Origin: Rhizophagus clarus
Taxonomy: Eukaryota; Glomeromycota; Glomeromycetes; Glomerales; Glomeraceae
Direction of reading: 5' to 3'
NCBI GenBank assembly: GCA_015698045.1
Contig: BLAL01000162.1
Span: 186,001-250,000 of the forward strand
Length of the DNA stretch: 64,000 nucleotides
This document shows, one piece after another, positions 48,274 to 59,665 of the stretch. A model generated the notes under the pieces. It was given only the letters and a program-made list of their open reading frames with translations. It ran no database searches and was not told the DNA's origin. Position numbers and translations under genes: made by a program. The number at the start of each line of letters is the position of its first letter. Positions within the stretch are counted from its first letter, which is position 1.

Positions 48274-51125
48274 ATGTCATGTCACTTGTTACTCCTAAAG
48301 TTTTGTCTAATCTACAACAGTCATGGACTTTTTGCAATATCAAAATTTCTGAAATTAGTAATTCCCAGTACTGACCAACGATGGTCTAAAAATACATCAA
48401 TAAAAGCAAGTAGTACTTATCACTGTAGTAGTAGTGGCAAAAGAAAAGAGAAAGATGAAGTCAGACTACACGTCATGCAACCACCTAGACAACCCGAATA
48501 CGCTTCAAGTTAGTTTTATCTTGAACAAAATTGGCCAGAGGGAAAGCTAATAAACGGGCTTTAACTATATTCTGAATATTCCTTTCCCTTTTCAAACCTT
48601 ATGTTTTCAAATAAAACTGAAAAATCTTGAAAAAAATAATTTTTAATTATACTAAAAATTAAAAATTGATCAGATAATATTACTTTTTAAGTTAAATCAG
48701 TTTTCTAATCCGAATCTTATTTCTTTATTAAGTATCAGAAGGTGTCAAAATATTCTTGCGAAAAATCAAACTGGAGTGTTAGGACGGAGAGTATTCGAAA
48801 GCTCTTCTGAAGCATGAAGAAATAGAGATAAAATTATCTAAGGCAATGTGCTATTTTATAGTATCTTGTTTTGGTTTACAGGCATATGCACCGATTTGAG
48901 GAATTTGCCGATCATCAATTATGTGGCGCAGTACCGATTAAAATCGATCAAAACCGTCCTTGCATAAGAAAAAATAAGCCAAAAAAATACTTAAAAAAAC
49001 TTTTAAGACCTTTTCCAAAAAAATTTACCTCTTTAACCTGAAACCAGTAGAAGAAATTTCTAAAAAAAGGAATAAAAATATTATAAAATTAGTTTATTTA
49101 AAAAAAAAAGTAAGAATAAACACCAGAATAATGATTTAACGAAAAAAAATTGATTGAAAAATAATTAATAACGAATATCAAATAGATTTTAACTAAATAA
49201 ACTAATCAATATATAATTTAAATTCACTAAAACATCGTTATTAATCTTAGAATTATTTATTTATTGAAAGATTATTTTTGAATAATTTTACTGCCTAAAT
49301 AAATTTTTTTTTATAAACTATTGAAAAAAAAATAAAAAAATAGCTCCAAGTTATATTTAATGTAAAATAACTACTAATATACTTGCCAAAATTCTCAACT
49401 TACATAATGTAAAAACTGGTGGAAAAGTTTGATGGGGAAGTTGATGGGGAGTTTAATATGGAGTTTACGAAAGAAAAAAATTTTTTAACGCTACTTTTGT
49501 TGAAGTAATTTCTCGATATTTGTATCATATGATCATGTAGCACAAGAGTGATTCTTTTTGTGAAACTTATTTAACTTAATTTTTATCTAATTATCATCAA
49601 ATTCCTTAATTTAGGCTAATTTTGTTAATTCCGAAAATCGGCGGATATGGCGAGTTTGAATTGAATTATATGGCCGATCTTAGTTTGGATGGTTCTGCAG
49701 GTAAACAAAAGCGATCTTGTGAGGAAAAACCACCTTCAACTCTACCTAACAAGGTTAACTTAATAATTTAATTTATAAAAAACGCCTTTTAATTTTTGAT
49801 TTTTTAAATACATAGATCAGAATTATTAATACCGAATCCCCACCACCTTAATATGATGATTTTTTAAATGACGATATGACACCTAGTCCTCTCTATACCA
49901 CTTTTTCTGTTGCACAAAAAGATCTAAAAGACGAAGATGGTGAAGCACAGCCACAAGATTCTTCAGCGACTACTTAACCTGCATGTGATCCAGATAACAA
50001 ATTCAAAGGAAGAAAATATATAAACCACGACCTAGCAGATAAAGTGTTAAAATCAAATGCACATTCTTCCTGGCCATAAATTAATATATGATAATGTTGA
50101 TGTTATGGAATTTGCACATTTAATAATGAAAATTACAAAAAAAGAGAGATATCTCACAATATCAAGTGTCTTAGATATTTGCCTCAAGGGTTTAAAAAGT
50201 ATATAGCGGATCAAATACAAAATACTAATATTGATGCTGTACATTTTTCAGAAGGAAAATATATAAATTGCGAATGAGGTTTTAAAGTACCTAGAAAAGT
50301 CTGATAACTAGAGAAGTGTTTAGATAAAAATCACATCAAATTATTCTACTCGTCAAATGATCTTGTTTCGTTGAAAACCTTTTCCTCCATTTCCTATTAT
50401 TATATCAAATAATGTACTTACACAACCTCTAACGGAAACTGAATTTAACGCATATGTCTGGACACCAATGTTTAGAAATGCTTTCCTTGGAAAGTTGATT
50501 TGAGATTAAAATGTGGAAAAAGCACGTTTTATAATACTGAGAGATACAGAATTAGACAATTTTCCGTATTTCAGTATATACGTTTTCTCAGTACATTTGA
50601 AATAGCGTCCAGATTATATAATAAATTGAAAGAAATTTTAAATGTTGTTATTCGTGGTGTCCTAGATTAGACGGAAAAGGATTTCTCAAGTCATTAGGTA
50701 CTGAAATTTTAGCGCAGGAAGACGGAGCAATAAGTATATAGAGTAAAAAGACAGGAGACTTGCAGAAATTAGAGCATTGCTCTAAAGTCATCCTCACTAC
50801 ATTATTTTTTGCGCTACCTTCTCACGTTAAAAATAGAATCAAAGATCTTGGAGTTTGTAATTTACAATCAAACGAATTTCAACTCAAAATACCAACATCT
50901 AAATTTCTCTTTGAGGATACGATCATTACCATGGAACTTATACGTGTTGAAATTCCGAACTGTAGGATGTTTTTCAAAGTTAGTGGTTGGCGTTAAAGCA
51001 ATATTGTCCTGGAAAGCACGTACAAGAAGAAACACGATGATGTTTTATGATACGCTAAGAGAAGGTCATAAGCAGTGATTGTCTGACAACGGAGTCCATT
51101 TTTCACCAATAAAAGTACCCATATA
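48274..51125 (+). pseudogene. Decayed paralog of the 593-aa gene at 53.7 kb
   Basis: All four exons of the intact gene are recognisable in order: near 48285-48415, 48735-48845, 49650-49755 and 49817-51125. There are many frameshifts and stops. Exon 3 is interrupted by a 765-bp MITE-like element. Exon 4 carries an extra segment of roughly 75-80 bp near 50520-50600 bounded by ATACTGAG/CTCAGTA words. Last readable parts (HVKNRIKDLGVCNLQSNEF) stay close to the intact copy. Confidence 0.85.
48884..49648. mobile_element. MITE-like insertion in the decayed paralog
   Basis: 765 bp. Ends are ATATGCACCGATTT and the reverse complement of ATATCCGCCGATTT. GGC lies on both sides (48881-48883, 49649-49651). 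The intact paralog continues from CAG|GCCGAGTTTG without this sequence. The interior is AT-rich and non-coding. Confidence 0.6.
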
Positions 51126-52844
51126 GATTAGAAAGAATAATTTTACAGCGGAACGTAATTCATGTATTTTATATATTTATACCATACAATAAACTTTTGC
51201 CACATTGGGAGTTATCTCTTGTGTATAATCCCATTATGTATTCCCACAAATATCCCAGTTGAGTTTTAATTAATAATGTTTCAAGACGCGCTATTTCTTT
51301 CTCAACCTATTTGTTGTTGAAGATTTAGGATCTAATTGAAATGGATTGAAATGGAAATATTGATAGTATTAGTATAGTATTAAGTTGCTAATGAGTTAAA
51401 TTAGGTTGCTAATCAGGTTGCCAACCCTCCAAAAACATAACAATCACTGTGCATGTAACCTCCTAATTTGCTTTATTATAGTTAACATAATAAAATTTTT
51501 GGCACAGCATCCTCTTCCAACATATAACACATATGTAAAGTTTAAAATCAACCAAAATTTATTTAATTGGTTAAATTAACGATTTTTGAATTTATAATTC
51601 TGGCCGAAATTTCCTTAATTCTGGCCAAAATCGTAATTCCGGCCTAAATTTGGTTAAAATTGAAAATTTCAGGCCAAATATAACACTTCATTTATACAAA
51701 ATAACTCTCAAACTAATAAAACTTCTAAATGGCCCCTAAGTGTTTATTAAAAAATTTCTTCAAATACATTTTGTTTTTCAAGTTGGATCTTAGTTAGAAG
51801 TTGATGTATTTTTTTCATTAAAAATAAAAAATTAATGCAAAAAACTTGTCATTTGTCAACCATAACGAGTATTATAAAAATTTAAATTAAAATAGAAAAT
51901 ATTTTATATCATTATATAACAGGTAAAAAGTTAAAATACATAAATCTAAATAATTTTTTAATACAATAAATATAATTTAAATTCATCAAAAAAAATTTTT
52001 TTGCTTTTTATTTTATTTATATAATTAAATTGTAAAATTTCTTTATTATTTTAGTTGTTTTAACTGTAAAATAAACTACCCATTAATTTCAAGAACAATT
52101 AAATATTAAAAAATATCTTTTTTACAATAAAAATCTAATATTTAAATATGATTGGACAGAAATAAATTGGTTAAAAACAACGAAAATTTTGTATTATTTT
52201 TTAGTTAAAAATAAATATATTACCCAAAAATGAGCTTAATAACGTTATTCTCCTCTTGTTTACTAATGATAAATAAAAATTTGTCATTATTTCATATTAA
52301 TAAACAGAAAAATATTAATAGATTCAATAATAACTAAAAATCTAGTTGGATAACCAGCACTATTACCTTAATAAAAGTTGTTTCTTTTGTAAATTTATGG
52401 CTAAAAATGAGATATTTATTATTAGTTAAAAATTTCTTTTTAAAATTTTATGACATAAAAAATCTTTTTTTTTTTCAAAAAAACAGTTTTTTCGTATTTA
52501 TACAAAAACTAATTGAAAAACTGCCCTTATAACCTTAGAAAATCTTTTTCCTCGTGCAAATTTACATATATTTTTGCTATTAACATTATGTGTTTGTCCA
52601 TACTTTTATAAAGATCTCAAAAAATAGTAGTTTTTAAACGTAAATTTCACGTATATGCAAAGAAAAAAAAATAATTGTAAAAATGGAAAATTAGTTTTAA
52701 AAACTGATAAAGCACATGACAATCTATGATATTACTTAATTTGTATAGGAGTTGCATATTAACTCGATTATAGTTACACAAATTTCTTTTAATATGAAAA
52801 TGATCTACATGTTACATGCGCGGTGATTTATAAGTATCTTACAG
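51126..52844. other. AT-rich spacer
   Basis: No gene. A small group of related CTGGCCGAAATT/GGCCTAAATTTGG words lies at 51600-51680. Confidence 0.45.
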
Positions 52845-53190
52845 TTGCGCAAAGAAGAAATTTGTCTAAAAAAAATTCTTCTTTAAAAAACGTAGATTTA
52901 GCCAGAGAGTATGATGTTAGTAAAGGATGATTGGTGATATTCTGAAGGCAAAAGACCGTTGGCTTACTGTAAATCTTAACTCATATCAGGCTGGTTTACG
53001 ACACGAAAGAGAGCTTCCTTTTGTTATTATTGAAGATGCTTTAGCTCTTTGGATAGAAAACGCACTTCAACTGGTTTTGCTATAAGTGACAATATTCTTT
53101 CAACTAAAGCCTTAGAGTTCGCTTTTTGTATAATGAACCTAAATTCAAAGGATCAGATGGGTGGATTGAAATGGCATAATCTTAAAAGCA
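52845..53190 (+). pseudogene. pogo/Tigger-type transposase, N-terminal DNA-binding part
   Basis: Three frames together give the typical double helix-turn-helix: LRKEEICLKKNSSLKNVDLA, REYDVSKG, then MIGDILKAKDRWLTVN, then ERELPFVIIEDALALWIENA, then TGFAISDNILSTKALEFAF. This is the psq-like plus CENP-B-type HTH of DDE_1 transposases. At least two frameshifts are present and the catalytic part is missing. A short inverted repeat GTGCCC...GGGCAC follows at 53203-53228, possibly an element end. Confidence 0.8.
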
Positions 53191-53705
53191 ATATAACGTA
53201 CAGTGCCCACCAATAAATCAGCGGGCACCTTTAAATTCGTATAACTATTGCGCAAATATGCTCATATGAAAAACTACTTTTTTTAATAATAAATCTGCCT
53301 TTCATCGAATAAGTAAAATTAATCAAGTTGAATTACATTTATTCTAAAAATTATATATAATTTCGATATCATTATATTCTAAATTTTATCGAAAAACTTA
53401 AGATTTTAATAGAAATCTTTAGATATTATTATAAAATTAAATAATTTGTTCATCGACGCTTAATAAAATAATTTATAGCACATTATTAAGTATCACCAAG
53501 ATTATAAAGTTAGCCGGCATTTGCCGATCATTTGTAGATCATCCCAATTTAAGCGTCCAATAATAGATTTTACCTGAAGATCTCTTAAATTTTCTGATAA
53601 AATTTAGAATACAATGGCCAATTCTTATCAAAATTATATAATTTCTCGTAAAAAAAAAAAATTTCTTTTGCTTGTCTTATCTTAGTATGTGCTTGATTCT
53701 CAAAA
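53191..53705. other. Upstream region of the intact family gene
   Basis: AT-rich. It should hold the promoter of the following gene. No element can be named. Confidence 0.4.
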
Positions 53706-55911
53706 ATGTCGGCTGTTTATTTTAAAAAACTCTCATTTGATGGGTGGAAAACGACTTTGCATTACGAAACACTTTCCCTCTTGTCACTCCTAAAGTTTCG
53801 TCGGACGAAGGATGACTTTACCTACAGCAGTCGTGATGAACATTTTGCAATATCGAAATTTTTAGAAGAAATCGGTAATTCCAGTACTGACCAACGATGG
53901 GCTGTTGCGGCTAAAAATACATCGGTAAAAGTAAGTAGTACTTATTTGTAGTGGTAGTTGAGTAAAAGAGAGATAAAGAAGTCGGACTACGCGTCGATGC
54001 AACCACCTAAGCGACTCGAGTACGCCTCGGGTTAGTTACAGTGGGCTTCATACTAAGCCTATCTTCAATAAATTCGCTGTCATGAACAAAATTGGCCGGA
54101 GGGAAGGCCAATGAACGGGCTTTAACTATATTCTGAATATTCCTTTTCCTTTTTCAAACTTCTTATGTTTTCTAAATCGAATTACTTTTCCTATTAAGTA
54201 TCAAGCACAAACGGAAGCTGTCAAAATATTCTGGCGGGAAATCGAACTGGAAACTGCCGAGTTAGGACGGAGGTATTCAAAAGCTCTTCTGGAGCATAAA
54301 GAAATAGAGATAAAATTATCTAAGGCATGTGCTATTTTATGGTATCTTGAATACTAAATTTTGTGAAGGCCTTACTAATTGTGTTGTTTATTTTGTTTTG
54401 GTTTACAGGCCGAGTTTGTACTTGATCATTCGGCGGCAGGGAACGAAGCGCATAAATTGTTAAATAACCAAAAATTAAATTATATGGCCGATCTTAGTTC
54501 GGATGGTTCTGCAGGTAAACAAAAGCGATCCCGTGAGATAAAACCACCTTCAACTCCGCCTAACAAGGTTAGAATACAACTTAATATTTTTTAATTTAAA
54601 AAAAAAACGTCTTTTAATTTTTGATTTTTATATACATAGATCAGAATTATTAATACCGAATCTCCACCACCCCAATATGATGATTTTTCGAATGATGATG
54701 TGACGCCTAGTCCACTCGATGCCATTCTTTCTGTTGCACCAAAGGATTTAAAAGACGGAGATGGCGAAGCACAGCCACCAGATAATAAATCCAAAGGAAG
54801 AAAATATATAAACCACGATCTAGCAGATGAAGTGCTAAAATCATATCAAGTGCACATTCTTCCCGGCCATAAATTAATATACGATAATGTTGATGTAATG
54901 GAATTTGCACATTCGACAATGAAAATTACGAAAAAAAGCCAGTTATCAAAAAGTCCCTTATCAATTGGTATTATCGACATTCACAATGTCGAATGTCTTA
55001 GATATTTGCCTCAAGGATTTAAAAAGTATATGGCGGATCAAGTACAAAATACTGATGTTGATGCTGTATATTTTTCAGAAGGGAAATATATTGATAAATT
55101 CTTAGTAGATTGCGAAGAGGAAGTTTTAAAGTATCTAGAAAATTTTGATTACATTGATAATTTAAAGTCATTAGAGGAGTGTTTAGATAAAAATCGAATC
55201 AATCATTCTACCTCGTCAAATGATCTCATTTACGTTGAAAACCTTTTCCTCCATTTCCTATTGTTATATCAAAATGATGTACTTACACAACCTCTAACGG
55301 AAACTGAATTTAACGCATATATCTGGACACCAATGCTTAGAAATGCTTTCCTTGGAAAAGTTGATTTGAGATTAAAATGTGGGGAAGTAGCGTCCAGATC
55401 ATATAATCAATTGAAGGAAATTTTAAATGTCGTTACTCGTGGTGGTCCCAGATTAGATGGAAAAGGATTCCTCAAGTCATTAGGTACTGAAATTTTAGCG
55501 CAGGAAGACGGAGCAATAAGTACACATAGTAAAAGGACAGGAGACCTGCAGAAATTAGAATATTGCTCTAAAGTCATCCTCACTACATTATTTTTTGCGC
55601 TACCTTCTCACGTTAAAAATAGAATCAAAGATCTTGAAGTTTACAGTTTACAATCTAATGAATTTCAACTCAAAATATCGACATCCAAATTCCTCTTTGA
55701 GGATACGATTGTTACCATGGAACTTATACGTGTTGAAATTCCGAGGACTGTAGAATGTTTTTCAAAGTTAGTAGTTGGCGTTAAAGCAATATTGTCCTGG
55801 AAAGCACGTACGAGAAAAAACACGATGATGTTTTATGATATACTAAGAGAAGGCCATAAGCGATTGTCTGGCAATGGAGTCCATTTTTCACCAACAAAAG
55901 TACCCATATAG
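53706..55911 (+). CDS. Intact unknown protein of a duplicated lineage-specific family, 4 exons
   Basis: Exons 53706-53930, 54199-54324, 54409-54567 and 54640-55911 join in phase to 593 residues without a stop. Residues about 70-120 are charged and helical (AVKIFWREIELETAELG, SKALLEHKEIEIKLSK), probably coiled coil. Residues about 140-230 are polar and low complexity. The C-terminal 350 residues look folded (NAYIWTPMLRNAFLGKVDL, GGPRLDGKGFLKSLGTEI, KVILTTLFFALPSHVKNRI, VVGVKAILSWKARTRKN). The segment GPRLDGKG followed by GTEILAQEDG recalls the core of PD-(D/E)xK nuclease-like proteins common in Mucoromycota, but key residues are not clear, so no function is assigned. Intron 2 uses a GC donor (AAG|GCATGT): no GT donor keeps frame, and the decayed paralog has the same AAG|GC. 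No signal peptide. Confidence 0.75.
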
Positions 55912-56490
55912 ATTCAGCTAAAGATTATAATTATTGTACTTTGTTGAGTATAAGGCAAGCCCAAGAAAGAAAAGAGTAGAACCCTGGAATACGACAGAAC
56001 AGTAGTTTAGAAAGAATAATTTTACAACAGATTGTAATTCATATATTTTATACATTTGCACAATAGCATACACAATTCAGAAATAACGCCCGATGTGGCA
56101 AAGTTTTATTCGAAAATTCTATTGTATATATGTATTTGCTGTATTTGCTGTGTAAAAAATATGCTTTTTTTGACCGTAGGTCTCAAGATAAGATTGAAAA
56201 TATTTTTTCGAAGACTTAATCCGGATGGAACGATAAGAGTTATGTGATATTTTTTCTGCCGACAAAATTTCTGGTACTTTTCTCGCCCTGCGTATCATGT
56301 CCCCGGTCCTTCTATCAATAAACATTAATTCGGACATGGATATTTTTTCCAGCAATCAATATTCGCATGACGGAATTGGGGCGTGATGAAGTACTCTCTA
56401 AAGAAGGTTTGTATTTTTATTTATTTTTCTTTAATTTGAGAGCGTTACTAACATTCATTCCCCTTATTTTATTTTTTATTTTATTTTTTT
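55912..56490. other. Region downstream of the 593-aa gene
   Basis: AT-rich. The part just downstream is shared with the 51.1 kb paralog. The short frames at 56056-56355 show no conserved motif. Confidence 0.4.
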
Positions 56491-56925
56491 TTTTTTTTTT
56501 TTAGAAACAACTTTGGACTTTGACTTGAATTTCAATTTAAAATTGCAAGGCAGGTATTTCATTTATTAATTTATTATTTATAGTGTTTTCTTTGTTTTGG
56601 TAGTGTTGCTAACATTTCCTCCTTTCTTTTTTTTTTTGTGTCAGCTTGAACTTTGACCTGGACTTTAAAATTGCAAAGTGAAATATTTTAATTTATTTTT
56701 GGTGGTTTTTTTTATTTGGAATGTCACTAATGTTCTCTTTATTTTTGGGGGAATGGCTTTAAACTTCGATCTGGATTTTTAAAATATTGTAAGACTGATA
56801 TTTCATTCGTAATTTTAGTACTTTTCTTTAACCCAAAAGTGTTACAATACTGACGTTTTTCTTCTTTCTTTTTTAGGACAGCTCAAACTTTAATCTAGAT
56901 TTTAAAATCGTAAGATGAATATCCT
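56490..56925 (+). repeat. Four spaced copies of a 35-bp motif between T-rich stretches
   Basis: Units at about 56510, 56643, 56757 and 56880 read like CTTGAACTTTGACCTGGACT followed by TTAAAATTGCAAG. Spacing is about 105-135 bp and the spacers are T-rich. In frame each could read as FDLDF plus a short tail. Confidence 0.55.
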
Positions 56926-56938
56926 ATTTTGATTCTTG

Positions 56939-56969
<31 letters not shown>

Positions 56970-57639
56970 GACTTAAAACATCACGAACGTTCCCTTTTTC
57001 TATTTAATCTGTTCGAAAGTAAGGGGATTTTTTTTTGATTTGAAAATATCGCTAACTGATTATTTATTTATTTATTTTATTTTTTTTTTTTTTATCTTTG
57101 GGATGTGACTACCTTTTAATTTTTTCTTGATCTTTATATTCTTTGAATTTGTATTGCTTTTCAATTATTTTGTTTTTGACTTTATTAATTTTGCTTCATT
57201 GGTTATTTAAAAAAATTTAATAAAATAACAAGATACAGTCAGTATATGTGGGTTATATATTAAGTGAAAACAGTTTTTATTAAATCAGCCGATAGAAAGG
57301 TCAATTTCCCACCTTCACCTGATCATCAATCGACGATTTTGATTGGTTAAACATTTATTAATTCAGAACTTTATCGCATGACTTTTTTTTCTATGATCAT
57401 ACTAAAGGAAAAAATTTTACATATGTAGCCAACTCACATTATAACGAATTTGCGTCCCGACCGATTGAACCTTCATTACAACACGCGTTTGTTCATCAAA
57501 AATATAATCGGGGTGATAAAGGTCGTAATATTCAGTCCAACAAACGTCAAGGTTTTTATATATGATATTACTTTATTTTTAATTAAAGTTTATTACTCAT
57601 TTACAATTTATTACATTATGATACTACTAGGTAACGGGA
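56926..57639. other. T-rich spacer
   Basis: Long T runs (56941-56969, 57077-57093). No gene is supported. Confidence 0.4.
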
Positions 57640-58562
57640 ACCGTTGAACGTCCGAAGCTAGAATATGGATATTTATTTCCTTAATAACACGAAATTTCAT
57701 TCGCCGATCAGTGCATTGTTCTTGCGTAGAAGTATAAGTCCTCCGCTGTGCTTCGGACAACAATATCATATTATAACAATTATAAAACATATTATCGTTA
57801 TATTGCTCAACAACTATTATATCAAGATTTATTTGTCTTGCAGATATGAATCGTTGCTTCAAAGCTTCTTTTTGTAACTTTTTAACATACTTCAATTCTT
57901 CTTTTTTATATCAAATATGTCTTCCTATTGTTCCAGATACAAAATTATTTTGCCATATAGCTCAATTGCTTCACTATGAGCAATGGATTAGACTCCAATT
58001 CCTTTATTTTTTCCTCTTGCTCTTGATTATTAGAAAGTACGCCATTCAATATTTCTTCTACAGGAATCATTTCCACTGTTAATCCGAAATTGTCATATTA
58101 AACTAATTCATCAGCAGTAAAAGGATTTTCTATCAAGTTTAATCAAATCTTGAGCTTTTTCGAATTCTTTTATGTGCGTTGGAAGAATTTGTGTTCCAGC
58201 ATCAAGATCAATGCCAATTTCATCAAGATCATAATTACCAAATGCTTTAAATTGCTTTAAACCTACCATGTAATAATAACTTTTGGTATTGTACCACTAT
58301 TATGCCTAAAATATAATTATTTTAATTTAAAATGGAATTTCATTTAACAATAAATTAAATAAAATGCCATATCACTTACCTTAAAACTGTTGATGATCCC
58401 TTTATCGTATGGCTGAAAGTGCGTGGTGGTAATTGGAGGAAGGAATTCAATCTTAATATTTGTAAGATTTGTATTTTCATACAAAGAATAACTTGGAGCA
58501 TTATTAATGAGAAGAAGAATATTTTGGCCTTGTATTCTCATTTGAAAATCAAGTTTTTTTAA
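57640..58562 (-). pseudogene. pogo/Tigger-type transposase, C-terminal part
   Basis: 58562 down to about 58380 reads YLKKLDFQMRIQGQNILLLI, NNAPSYSLYENTNL, IKIEFLPPITTTHFQPYDKG, IINSFK, the second half of a DDE_1 catalytic domain, including the LLxxNAPS strand and the LPPxTTxxxQPxDxGII motif. A GTAAGT donor follows at about 58377. A downstream exon reads FGNYDLDEIGIDLDAGTQ and, after frameshifts, a Glu/Lys-rich coiled coil (YVKKLQKEALKQRF). The catalytic aspartate of the second strand reads Asn (INNAPS). The 5' part is replaced by the subterminal repeats of the inverted TIR element at 58563. Confidence 0.8.
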
Positions 58563-58770
58563 ATACGAGACTGTAAACCTGCGTAATATTACGGTTAAAA
58601 TATTTTGAAAATTTATGAGACTGTAAACCTGCATAATATTACGATTAAAATATTTCAAAAATTTATGAGACTGTAAACCTGCATAATATTATGGTTAAAA
58701 TATTTCAAAAATTTACGAGACTGTAAACCTGCATAATATTACGGTTAAAATATTTCGAAAATTTAATATT
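58563..58770 (-). repeat. Four 50-bp subterminal units, inverted copy
   Basis: Reverse complement of the 38.5 kb array (GAGACTGTAAACCTGC, ATAATATTACGG, TTAAAATATTT). Only four units remain and no terminal inverted repeat follows, so the element end was lost at the junction with the transposase fragment. Confidence 0.85.
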
Positions 58771-59159
58771 ACTATTCGATCGTTAAAGCTGCATATGCAG
58801 TAGAACGTATACAAGGGGCATGTGATACTATTGAATAATCAAAAATAATATAAACACCTTTTCTTTTATATAAACACCTTTTTTTTAAGTTTGGGAAAAC
58901 AAATTTATTTTTATTTATGAATTTTTTATTATTTACAATTTTTATGTTAAAATTAAAGTAAATTCTAATTTTTATTATAACTTAATAAAAAAATACACAT
59001 TTGATACTTATTCACTACTATTTTATAAAATAGTACCCAGGCTGTACAGCGTGGACGTCAGTATCAGTCACAGCCCAAAAAAACGTGAGTCTCCAACCGA
59101 TATTTGGTACAAACTGGGCCTAGCTACTCACTTAATAAATAATAAAAAAATAAAAATAA

Positions 59160-59547
59160 TTATTTTCTACGATATGTAGGTAAGTTTCTCCTTCTCCTAC
59201 AATCATCACACGTAACTAAAATTGATCAAATTTATCAAATTTAAAATATGAACGTAAATATTAATTATAAATTTTATTATAGTATAATTACCGGCCTCTC
59301 CTAAAATCTCGTTCTAAATTCATGATAATATCTTTGCCAGTACGCGTTCACAGCCGCCGCTTAGGGTTACCATTACAATAAAGGACATAGTTCTAAATAT
59401 CAAAATCAGTTTAAATATTCGATAAATACATTTAATTTATATGAATGTAATTTTATTTATTTACTTACATGGTAATCCCTGACGAGGTTCCTCCACTTTT
59501 GGCTGCACTGTTGCCCAGAAACTCTTGTTTGAAATATTCTATTTATT
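59160..59547 (-). pseudogene. Myb/SANT-like gene, exons 2-4 of the inverted copy
   Basis: Reverse strand: the acceptor at 59548-59549 is intact (CAG|AATAAATAG), then INRIFQTRVSGQQCSQKW, RNLVRDYH, then exon 3 with a TGA, a one-base deletion and a TAG (TGG in copy 1), then exon 4 ending DDCRRRRNLPTYRRK. It preserves the GlnGln pair and acceptor lost in copy 1, and confirms the exon model. Exon 1 would lie beyond the LINE, outside the window. Confidence 0.75.
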
Positions 59548-59574
59548 CTGATTCAATTAAATGGATTGGTTAAT

Positions 59575-59588
59575 TTGAATTTAAATTC
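59575..59588. repeat. LINE junction palindrome, site 4
   Basis: TTGAATTTAAATTC at the 5' boundary of LINE 3, in intron 1 of the inverted Myb/SANT-like gene. Confidence 0.8.
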
Positions 59589-59665
59589 TGATCACTCTGT
59601 CCATTTTTTAGCTAACACTTTTTTCATAAAAACTTATAGTTTTCTCTATCCAAAAGTCCTCGAAT

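Larger units (their letters stand above)
58563..59574 (-). mobile_element. Inverted second copy of the TIR element, end portion
   Basis: Matches 37669-38700 in reverse orientation over more than 0.9 kb, including the Myb/SANT-like exons 2-4, the region between gene and array, and the 50-bp units. It is joined at 59575 to a LINE at the same palindrome as in the first copy. Confidence 0.85.
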
